The notes under the pieces are model-generated. The model saw only the letters and a list, made by a program, of their open reading frames with translations, searched no databases and was not told where the DNA came from. This document shows, in pieces, positions 1 to 6,382 of a stretch of 6,912 bases of DNA. The first letter of the stretch is position 1. The number at the start of each line of letters is the position of its first letter. Source of the DNA: Actinomycetota bacterium (lineage in GTDB: Bacteria > Actinomycetota > CADDZG01 > JAHWKV01); contig JAHWKV010000049.1 of NCBI GenBank assembly GCA_019347725.1, positions 1 through 6,912 of the forward strand. Reading direction: 5' to 3'. The position numbers and the translations under genes were made by a program.

Positions 1-278
1 TACAACCTCGCAGTCGCGGAAACATCACCTTCGGCGGTAACCGTTCCCACGGCTTGCTGAAGTTGAAAATTGGACGGCTCGCCGTCTACCTCGATGTCGA
101 TGTCAAAGCTCACCGCGGAAAGCCCGGACATCACCTCGGAGGCGGCCGACAGAAGCTGGTCGCCTTCGGGCAGTGAGCCGGAGTCGGAGGCGCCGGGAGG
201 GCCGCTTTGGCAGGAGACCGACGCCAGCAGCGCCAGAACGGTCAGGGCCATCGGCAGTCTGCGCATGGTCGATAGCAT
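1..278 (-). CDS. LprG/LppX-like lipoprotein, N-terminal fragment
   Basis: The gene starts at the ATG at 278-276 and runs off the left edge, leaving 92 codons. The protein begins with a short positive stretch (R6, R7), then a hydrophobic segment (about residues 8-22) ending in ASVSC. C23 is therefore a likely lipidation site, although Ser at -3 is a poor fit to the usual lipobox. After a Gly/Ser/Pro-rich linker comes LPEGDQLLSAASEVMSGL, then a beta-rich part (FDIDIEVDGEP, later AVGTVTAEGDVSATARL). This order matches by eye the start of the mycobacterial LppX/LprA/LprF/LprG family, cell-envelope lipoproteins that carry acylated glycolipids. That assignment is from memory of the family, not a search. 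It begins 22 bp after the nadC stop on the same strand, so the two are probably cotranscribed, but no functional link to NAD synthesis is evident. No clear ribosome binding site precedes the ATG. A second ATG at 266-264 is an alternative start that leaves the signal segment intact. Confidence 0.72.
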   Translation of the reverse strand, partial: MLSTMRRLPMALTVLALLASVSCQSGPPGASDSGSLPEGDQLLSAASEVMSGLSAVSFDIDIEVDGEPSNFQLQQAVGTVTAEGDVSATARL

Positions 279-300
279 AAACGGGGGAGACCCGGCTGCG

Positions 301-1155
301 TCAGGCGTCCACGTGAAGGGCGAGGTCGGCAGCCGGCGCCGAGTGAGTGATCTTGCCCACCGAGACGGCGTCGGGCCGGCAGGCCGCAATGGAATCAATC
401 GTATCCAAGTCGATCCCCCCGGACACCTCCAGGAACAGATCTTCGGGTTTTGTTCGAACGGCTTCGGCGATCATATCGACATCCGCGTTGTCGAGAAGCA
501 CCCTTTCCGCTCCGGCCTCGGCCGCCTGGTGAAGCTCCCGGAGGTCGGTGATTTCCACCTCGATCGCCGCGTTGCTGCGTGCCTTGGCCCGCCGAACCGC
601 TTCGGAGATGCTCCCGACCAGTTTGCAGTGGTTCGTCTTTATCAGGATTGCGTCGTACAGACCGGCGCGGTGAAGAGCACCTCCACCGACGCCCACGGCG
701 TAGCGCTGTACGGCACGCAGGCCGGGGATGGTCTTGCGCGTGCAGAGCAGTTGAACGCCGTAAGGCTGGCATATCTGAACGAACCTGGAGGTTGAGGTGG
801 CAACGCCCGACAGGTGCTGAAGAAAGTTAAGCGCTACCCGCTCGCCCCCCATGAGCGAGTGGACCGTGCCTGAGACGTGCCCCACGGCGTCACCCGGGTG
901 CAGGCGGGCGCCGTCGGGCACCAGCCATTTCATTTCCAGCTCCGGATCCATTTGTCCAAAAACCGCCTCCGCGACCGGCAGTCCGGCCAGTATCAGCTCG
1001 GACTTGGCTATTATCGTGGCGCTGCCGGCCGATCCGGGATCGAGGATGCTGTCGGAGGTGACGTCGCCGGCATCGGCTAGATCTTCCACCAGCGAGCGTC
1101 GTACCAGCAGCTCTAGCTGCTTTCTATTCAGGTCCAAAGTTGTTTCGTCAATCAT
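301..1155 (-). CDS. nadC: Nicotinate-nucleotide pyrophosphorylase (carboxylating), quinolinate phosphoribosyltransferase
   Basis: NadC condenses quinolinate with PRPP, releasing CO2 and pyrophosphate, to give nicotinate mononucleotide in the cytoplasm. The 284-residue product has the normal family length. The N-terminal half has the expected ALNFLQHLSGVAT helix (about 108-120). The barrel follows with TRKTIPGLRA (139-148), GGGALHRAGLYDAILIKTNH (157-176), EVEI (199-202), LLDNADVD (220-227), LEVSGGID (242-249) and SVGKITHSAPAADL (265-278). Visible basic and acidic active-site candidates are R106, R140, K141, H162, R163, K173, E201 and D222. Three positions differ from the sequence I expect: Cys before TRKT, Leu before HR, and Thr in IKTNH (usually D or E). 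The ATG at 1155 is supported by AGGAG on the minus strand at 1172-1168, 12 nt upstream. It is divergent from nadA, and a lipoprotein gene follows closely downstream. Identity is secure. Confidence 0.96.
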   Translation of the reverse strand: MIDETTLDLNRKQLELLVRRSLVEDLADAGDVTSDSILDPGSAGSATIIAKSELILAGLPVAEAVFGQMDPELEMKWLVPDGARLHPGDAVGHVSGTVHSLMGGERVALNFLQHLSGVATSTSRFVQICQPYGVQLLCTRKTIPGLRAVQRYAVGVGGGALHRAGLYDAILIKTNHCKLVGSISEAVRRAKARSNAAIEVEITDLRELHQAAEAGAERVLLDNADVDMIAEAVRTKPEDLFLEVSGGIDLDTIDSIAACRPDAVSVGKITHSAPAADLALHVDA

Positions 1156-1199
1156 GGGCGGTGTTTTCTCCTAACCATTACCCTAGGTATAGAAGCTAT
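1156..1199. promoter_or_regulatory. Divergent nadC/nadA promoter region
   Basis: These 44 bp separate the two divergent nad start codons, so both promoters probably lie here or run into the coding ends. On the plus strand TATAGA at 1188-1193 could be a -10 element. A transcript would then start near 1200, which would make nadA leaderless, a common arrangement in actinobacteria and consistent with the lack of a good ribosome binding site. On the minus strand TAGGGT (bases 1185-1180) fits the TAnnnT pattern and would give a short nadC leader containing the AGGAG. I see no convincing -35 element for either. Promoter positions are inference from short motifs. Confidence 0.4.
1168..1172 (-). promoter_or_regulatory. 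Ribosome binding site for nadC
   Basis: The minus strand reads AGGAG here, 12 nt before the nadC ATG at 1155. This is the clearest Shine-Dalgarno motif in the window and supports that start. The spacing is slightly long. Confidence 0.6.

Positions 1200-1200
<1 letters not shown>
1188..1200. repeat. Perfect 13-bp inverted repeat at the nadA start (candidate operator)
   Basis: TATAGAAGCTATA has two perfect 5-bp arms (TATAG and CTATA) around AAG. It covers the candidate nadA -10 element and ends on the first base of the nadA ATG. A second, shorter dyad, TACC-CTA-GGTA, overlaps its left side at 1179-1189. A repressor bound here could block both promoters. No known NAD regulator site is recognised, so the operator role is inference. 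Confidence 0.35.
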
Positions 1201-2167
<967 letters not shown>

Positions 2168-2171
<4 letters not shown>

Positions 2172-2503
2172 GCATTGCCGAGTTGGACCTGACGCAGCTC
2201 AAATGGGACTCGGCCGGGCTGATTCCCGCCATTGTTCAGCACAACGAGACCAACGAGATCCTCATGATGGCGTGGATGAACGAGGAGTCGTTACGCCGGA
2301 CCTTCCAGAGCAAGCAGACCTGGTTTTGGAGTCGCAGCAGGCAGGAGTTTTGGAACAAGGGGGCCACGTCCGGTAACGTCCAGCACGTTCACGAGGTACT
2401 GGTGGACTGCGACCAGGACGCGTTGGTCGTCAAGGTGATACCGGAGGGGCCGGCGTGCCACACGGGAGAGTGGACTTGTTTCTATCGTAATCTGGCTCCT
2501 TGA
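2168..2503 (+). CDS. hisI: Phosphoribosyl-AMP cyclohydrolase
   Basis: HisI opens the adenine ring of phosphoribosyl-AMP, the third step of histidine synthesis, in the cytoplasm. At 111 residues it is the monofunctional form without a HisE pyrophosphohydrolase domain. Motifs in order are the N-terminal LIPAIVQH (18-25), ILMMAWMNEESL (31-42), the Trp/Arg-rich TWFWSRSRQEFWNKGATSGN (51-70), VQHVHEVLVDCDQDALVVKV (71-90) and GPACHTGEWTCFY (94-106). C81, C97 and C104 keep the spacing of the family's zinc ligands, and D80, D82 and D84 correspond to the magnesium-binding aspartates. It starts with GTG, and the start overlaps the nadA TGA as GTGA, so it is likely in one transcript with nadA. Placement next to trpE repeats the his-trp neighbourhood known in actinobacteria, but no other his gene is present. 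Confidence 0.96.
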
Positions 2504-2552
2504 ACCCGAGCCCTGCAGGTCTTGGATAAATACCGCAGTCGCGGGCCCTTGA

Positions 2553-2579
2553 GGCCGCAGGGCGCGGCGCCCGCCGGCC
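2553..2579 (+). promoter_or_regulatory. GC-rich hairpin just upstream of trpE
   Basis: In the 86-bp hisI-trpE gap, GGCCG at 2553-2557 can pair with CGGCC at 2575-2579. Inside it is a perfect dyad, GGGCGC-G-GCGCCC, at 2560-2572, with a small internal mismatch between the two stems. The structure ends 10 nt before the trpE ATG. No T-tract follows, so it is not a standard intrinsic terminator. It could limit ribosome access to trpE or act in attenuation. No Trp-rich leader peptide is visible. The pairing is directly readable, but a regulatory role is inference. Confidence 0.4.
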
Positions 2580-2589
2580 GAATCGCCCG

Positions 2590-4068
2590 ATGAGCCGGAC
2601 CCGGCGGTACTGGCCGTCCAGGAACAAGTTCGACGAGCTCTCCCGGGGCCACAACGTGGTCCCTATTTGGACCGAGGTTGTCGCCGACCTGGAGACGCCT
2701 GTCTCTACCTACTTGAAGCTGACTCAGCACTCCTCCTCCGAAGAGTGCTCGTTTCTGCTCGAATCTGTCGAACACGGCCAGCGGTGGGGACGGTACTCCT
2801 TCGTGGGCGTAGATCCTTTCGCAGTAATGACCCCCAAGGACGGCCGGGTGGATCTTGAGGGCGAGATGACCCAAGGCGCCCGGGGGGACACGCCGCTGGA
2901 AGTGTTGCGGTCCCTGCTGGAGAGCTTCTCCGCCCCCGTGCTACCGGAGCTGCCGCCGCTGATAGCCGGTGGTGTGGGCTTCATCGGGTACGACGCGGTG
3001 CGTTATTTGGAAAAACTGCCGCAGACCGCGGTAGCCGACGTCGATATCCCCGAGATCATGCTGATCTTCGCCCGGACGCTGTTCGTCTTCGACCACCTAC
3101 GGCAGCGGATCACTGTGGTGACCAATGTAGTCGGCGACATGAGCTACGACGAGGCTGTCGGTCGAACCGATGCGCTGGTAGAGAAATTGGGTGAGCCGCT
3201 GGCGTACCGCCCGGGGGGAACCCAAGCAGTGGATATCGATTGGCCGCCCAGTACTTTGGGGGAGCAGGGCTACCGCGACGCGGTTGAGAAGGCCAAGCAG
3301 TACATTGCTGCGGGAGACATCTTCCAGGTAGTGCCTTCACATCGATTTACGGCCGAACTGGGGGCAGATCCGCTGGACGTCTACCGGATGCTGCGACTGG
3401 TAAACCCCAGCCCGTACATGTTCTATCTGAAACATCCTCAGATCACCCTCATCGGTTCCTCTCCCGAGCCGCTGATCAAGGTGCAGGGCCGCCGGGTTTT
3501 GCAACGGCCCATCGCCGGATCGCGACCCCGAGGAGCCACCGACGAAGAGGACAGGGCGCTGGAGGAGAGCTTGCTGACGGACGAAAAAGAGCGGGCCGAG
3601 CACGTGATGTTGGTTGATCTGGCTCGCAACGACGTCGGCCGGGTATCTGCCTATGGCACGGTGGAGGTAGAGGAATTCATGGTGGTCGAGCGTTATTCGC
3701 ACGTAATGCACCTAACCTCACAGGTGGGCGGCGAGCTCGCCGAAGGCAAGAGCGGTCTTGACGCTCTCTACGCCTCTTTCCCGGCGGGTACCGTCTCGGG
3801 CGCACCCAAGATCAGGGCCATGGAGATCATCGATGAGCTTGAACCCACCCGGCGGGGCCCGTATGCGGGCGTGGTTGGATACTTCGACTTCTCTGGCAAT
3901 CTCGATACCTGCATCGCGTTGAGGACCGCGTACGTTGCCGGAGGCAACATCCACATCCAGGCGGGCGGGGGGATAGTGGCCGACTCAGACTCTCTGACCG
4001 AGTGGGAGGAGACGCTGAACAAGGCCAAGGCGCTGCTTACCGCATGGAGCATGGCCCGCCCGGAATAG
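2590..4068 (+). CDS. trpE: Anthranilate synthase component I
   Basis: TrpE converts chorismate to anthranilate, normally with ammonia supplied by the TrpG glutaminase. The 492-residue product has the usual two-part layout. The N-terminal domain has ETPVSTYLKL (35-44) and the feedback-site motif LLES (56-59), which suggests tryptophan inhibition. The chorismate-binding domain has FQVVPSHRF (245-253), NPSPYMFYL (272-280), PIAGSRPRG (307-315), DEKERAEHVMLVDLARND (331-348), ERYSHVMHL (367-375), FPAGTVSGAPKIRAMEII (397-414) and QAGGGIVADSD (457-467). Ala in PIAG argues for TrpE rather than PabB or a lysine-type isochorismate enzyme; Ser replaces the usual Thr after PIAG. The in-frame region is open only from 2530, and ATG 2590 is the only normal start codon in it before the conserved part. 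No ribosome binding site is evident. trpG is not adjacent, so the partner must be encoded elsewhere. Confidence 0.96.
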   Translation: MSRTRRYWPSRNKFDELSRGHNVVPIWTEVVADLETPVSTYLKLTQHSSSEECSFLLESVEHGQRWGRYSFVGVDPFAVMTPKDGRVDLEGEMTQGARGDTPLEVLRSLLESFSAPVLPELPPLIAGGVGFIGYDAVRYLEKLPQTAVADVDIPEIMLIFARTLFVFDHLRQRITVVTNVVGDMSYDEAVGRTDALVEKLGEPLAYRPGGTQAVDIDWPPSTLGEQGYRDAVEKAKQYIAAGDIFQVVPSHRFTAELGADPLDVYRMLRLVNPSPYMFYLKHPQITLIGSSPEPLIKVQGRRVLQRPIAGSRPRGATDEEDRALEESLLTDEKERAEHVMLVDLARNDVGRVSAYGTVEVEEFMVVERYSHVMHLTSQVGGELAEGKSGLDALYASFPAGTVSGAPKIRAMEIIDELEPTRRGPYAGVVGYFDFSGNLDTCIALRTAYVAGGNIHIQAGGGIVADSDSLTEWEETLNKAKALLTAWSMARPE

Positions 4069-4084
4069 AGCGCCGTTGCGCGAA

Positions 4085-4124
4085 GGAGATCTCCGCCTGA
4101 CTGTGGCAGCTTCGCTGCTAATGT
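4085..4124 (+). promoter_or_regulatory. Structured leader with possible promoter before the small membrane gene
   Basis: The 65-bp gap after trpE contains a perfect palindrome GGAGATCTCC (4085-4094) that buries an AGGAG with no start codon at suitable distance. It also has a 5-bp hairpin GCAGC-TTC-GCTGC (4106-4118). CTGACT at 4097-4102 and TAATGT at 4119-4124, 16 bp apart, resemble -35 and -10 elements. They would start transcription close to the ATG at 4134, giving a leaderless message. The hairpin followed by TAATGTTCTTCT could instead be a weak terminator for trpE. The repeats are clear, but the choice between promoter and terminator is open. Confidence 0.35.
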
Positions 4125-4133
4125 TCTTCTGTA

Positions 4134-4397
4134 ATGCTTGACCGGCCGCCCCCTTCACAGAGCTCCAACACCGCAGCCATGCGGACGGTCGCCATCGTGG
4201 TGATCGCCGTGTTCTTGCTGAGCGCCCTGTACCGCTGGAACAGCCGGCAGGAGGCGCAGAAGGAGGCTGAGGAGGCGGCGAAATTGGACGGCGGTCAAAA
4301 GCTCTGCGAGGTGCGGGCCGGCCAGGCCGGGCTTTCCGGTGAGTGTGAGCTGGTCGACGATAAGTGGGTCCCGGTTGAGTCCGGTGATGATGAGTAG
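4134..4397 (+). CDS. Small single-pass membrane protein in the trp cluster, unknown function
   Basis: I do not recognise this 87-residue protein. The visible layout is a short polar, proline-containing N-terminus (1-16), one membrane segment (about 18-33, TVAIVVIAVFLLSALY), a charged, probably helical stretch (37-51) rich in Glu, Gln, Lys and Ala, and an acidic C-terminal part with two cysteines, C58 and C71, ending in VESGDDE. The cysteine pair would suit an extracytoplasmic disulfide-bonded domain, but the charges flanking the membrane segment do not settle the topology. Codon use is GC-rich like its neighbours, and its stop lies inside the trpC start region, which supports a real gene. Mycobacterium and Streptomyces have a trp-region membrane protein at this place (Rv1610-type), but that is longer with several membrane segments. 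This may be a different, shorter protein in the same slot. No ribosome binding site is seen. An ATG at 4179 (residue 16) is an alternative start. Confidence 0.75.
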   Translation: MLDRPPPSQSSNTAAMRTVAIVVIAVFLLSALYRWNSRQEAQKEAEEAAKLDGGQKLCEVRAGQAGLSGECELVDDKWVPVESGDDE

Positions 4398-5181
4398 TTA
4401 CCTGGACACGATCCTGGAGGCGACCAGGCACCGGATCGCGGGGGAAAAGCGGCGCCGCTCGCATGCTGATTACGATCGGGACGCCGACCACATGCCCGCT
4501 CCGAGAAATTTCGCGGCGGCCCTGAAAGCAGAAGGCATGTCCCTGATCGCTGAGTTCAAGCGCCGCTCGCCCTCCAAGGGCATGATTCGTGCGGATCTCG
4601 AGCCGGGCAGAGCAGGCGAGCTTTACGAGCTGGGCGGCGCCCGGGCTATGTCCGTTCTCACCGAACCGGAATTCTTCTCAGGATCCTTGGAGGACATGTA
4701 TCGGGCCCGGAGCGCTTGCGGCTTGCCCGTGTTGCGCAAGGACTTCATGCTCGATCCGTATCAGGTGGCGCAGGCGCGGGTGGAGCACGCCGACGCCATC
4801 TTGCTAATCGCCGCCGCGCTCGAGGACCGGGGGCTCTTCCGCGAGATGGTGGCGGCCGCCGAGCACTACGGTCTACCGGCTTTGATCGAGGTGCACTCTC
4901 CGGCAGAGCTGGAGAAGGCCTTGTCGATGCGTCCGCAAATCGTCGGCATCAACCAGCGCAGTCTCGATACGTTTGAGCTGGACACCTCGCTGGCCGTCAC
5001 GTTGCGGCCGGCGATCCCGGCGGACGTGGCGACGGTCTGCGAAAGCGGTATCAGCGTGCGCTCTCAGGTGGATGAGCTCGAGAAAGCGGGGGTGGACTCG
5101 ATACTGGTGGGCGAGACCCTCATGCGATCCGAGGACCCCGCAGCGGCGGTACGAGAGCTGCTGGGAGCACAAGTAGACTGA
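4387..5181 (+). CDS. trpC: Indole-3-glycerol phosphate synthase
   Basis: TrpC closes the indole ring, converting carboxyphenylaminodeoxyribulose phosphate to indole-3-glycerol phosphate. The 264-residue product is a single TIM-barrel domain with no fused TrpF. Motifs in order are IAEFKRRSPSKG (54-65), LTEPEFFSGS (91-100), PVLRKDFMLDPYQV (114-127), ADAILLIAAAL (135-145), ALIEVHSPAEL (165-175), GINQRSLDTFELD (187-199), CESGI (218-222) and VGETLMRSEDP (241-251). The catalytic and phosphate-binding residues expected for the family are present: E56, K58, S61, K118, E168, N189, R191, E219 and S220. Two ATG codons in tandem (4387 and 4390) are both possible starts, and a longer reading to 4339 would overlap the upstream gene much further. 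The start overlaps the end of the small membrane gene by 8 to 11 bp, so translation is probably coupled. trpB follows almost at once. Confidence 0.96.
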   Translation: MMSSYLDTILEATRHRIAGEKRRRSHADYDRDADHMPAPRNFAAALKAEGMSLIAEFKRRSPSKGMIRADLEPGRAGELYELGGARAMSVLTEPEFFSGSLEDMYRARSACGLPVLRKDFMLDPYQVAQARVEHADAILLIAAALEDRGLFREMVAAAEHYGLPALIEVHSPAELEKALSMRPQIVGINQRSLDTFELDTSLAVTLRPAIPADVATVCESGISVRSQVDELEKAGVDSILVGETLMRSEDPAAAVRELLGAQVD

Positions 5182-5185
5182 TGTG

Positions 5186-6382
5186 ATGACTATGAGCGCG
5201 GCCGGCGCCGAGCCAATCGGTAGGTTCGGCGAGTACGGCGGGCAATTTGTTCCCGAGTCGTTGATGGCGGCCCTCGCCGAGCTCGACCGCGAGCGACTGT
5301 CGGCGTTTGCCGATTCGACTTTTCTGACCGAGCTGGACCACTTGCGCCGGATCGTGATCGGCCGCCCGACGCCGCTTTATCTGGCCCAGCGGCTTACCGC
5401 CGAGGTGGGAGGCGCTCGTATCTGGCTAAAGCGAGAGGACGCGGCGTTTACCGGCGCGCACAAAATCAACAACACCGTAGGCCAGTTGCTGCTTGCCCAG
5501 CGGATGGGCAAGATGAGGGTGATAGCCGAGACCGGCGCCGGCATGCATGGGGTGGCTACGGCCGCCGCGGCTGCATATTTCGGCACCCCGTGCGAGGTCT
5601 ACATGGGCGCAGAGGATACTCGCCGTCAGAGTCACAACGTGGCCCGGATGAAGATGCTGGGTGCGCAAGTGCACCCGGTGTCAACGGGTACCCAAACCCT
5701 AAAGGATGCGATCAACGAGGCTCTGCGGGACTGGGTCGCCAACGTCGAGAGCACCCACTACGTGATCGGGTCGGTGGTAGGCCCCCACCCGTTCCCCCAG
5801 CTGGTAGGTGATCTTCAGAGCGTCATCGGCCACGAGGCTCGCGCACAGATGCTGCAGCAGGCAGGAAGCCTGCCGGACGCCGTTGTGGCCTGCGTAGGCG
5901 GAGGATCCAACGCTATCGGAATTTTTCGGGGTTTCCTGGACGACCCCGGGGTCGCTATTTATGGTGTGGAGGCGGCCGGAAGCGGAGAGGCGGGCGCGCC
6001 GCACAGTGCAGCCGTTGGTTTGGGGCGCCCCGGAGTGCTGCACGGCTCCCGCTCCTACCTGCTGCAGGATGGCGACGGACAGGTCTTGCCGGCCCACTCG
6101 GTGGCGCCCGGTTTGGACTACCCGGGAGTCGGGCCGGAGCACTCGATGCTCAAGGATAGCGGCCGGGTTGCCTACCTGAGCGCCAACGATTCCGAAGCTG
6201 TATCGGCTTTTCAGGCACTGGCCTCCAGGGAGGGGATCCTGCCTGCCCTGGAACCCTCTCACGCCGTGGCGCGGGGCATGGATCTGGCCCGGGACCTCGG
6301 AGAAGGCGCCGACGTCCTGGTCTGTCTTTCCGGTCGGGGAGATAAGGACGTCGACATCGTGGCGCGGGAAGTCGGGCTTTGA
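5186..6382 (+). CDS. trpB: Tryptophan synthase beta chain
   Basis: TrpB is the PLP enzyme that joins indole to L-serine to make tryptophan, working with TrpA. The 398-residue product has the TrpB1 layout: GRFGEYGGQFVPESLM (12-27), GRPTPLYLAQRL (59-70), GAHKINN (90-96) with the PLP lysine K93, ETGAG (115-119) with catalytic E115, GSVVGPHPFPQLV (195-207), the phosphate loop GGGSNA (238-243), GLDYPGVGPEHS (309-320) with D311, EGILPALEPSHA (349-360), and LSGRGDKD (381-388) with S382. Two conserved loops are unusual: REDAAFTGAHK, where REDLNHTGAHK is the common form, and ETGAGMHG, where ETGAGQHG is the common form. Starts at GTG 5183, ATG 5186 or ATG 5192 are all possible; none has a strong ribosome binding site, and ATG 5186 is chosen. 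It lies only a few bases after trpC and its stop overlaps the trpA start. Confidence 0.95.
   Translation: MTMSAAGAEPIGRFGEYGGQFVPESLMAALAELDRERLSAFADSTFLTELDHLRRIVIGRPTPLYLAQRLTAEVGGARIWLKREDAAFTGAHKINNTVGQLLLAQRMGKMRVIAETGAGMHGVATAAAAAYFGTPCEVYMGAEDTRRQSHNVARMKMLGAQVHPVSTGTQTLKDAINEALRDWVANVESTHYVIGSVVGPHPFPQLVGDLQSVIGHEARAQMLQQAGSLPDAVVACVGGGSNAIGIFRGFLDDPGVAIYGVEAAGSGEAGAPHSAAVGLGRPGVLHGSRSYLLQDGDGQVLPAHSVAPGLDYPGVGPEHSMLKDSGRVAYLSANDSEAVSAFQALASREGILPALEPSHAVARGMDLARDLGEGADVLVCLSGRGDKDVDIVAREVGL

Noticed and set aside
70..795. Long plus-strand reading frame (241 codons) opposite the lipoprotein gene and nadC
   Set aside because: It is antisense to two convincing genes, has no recognisable motif, and long shadow frames are expected in GC-rich coding DNA.
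1140..1199. Upstream TTG start that would lengthen nadA by 20 residues
   Set aside because: It would overlap the nadC coding end and occupy the whole divergent promoter region, and the added residues do not look like a NadA N-terminus. ATG 1200 is better.
2504..2589. Trp-codon-rich leader peptide for classical attenuation of trpE
   Set aside because: I looked for consecutive TGG codons in short frames before trpE and found none; the hairpin also lacks a T-tract.
4076..4141. 21-codon frame from a TTG in the trpE/small-gene gap, with a hydrophobic end (AASLLMFFCNA)
   Set aside because: It has a weak start codon and no properly spaced ribosome binding site. It is short enough to arise by chance and was not listed as a gene.
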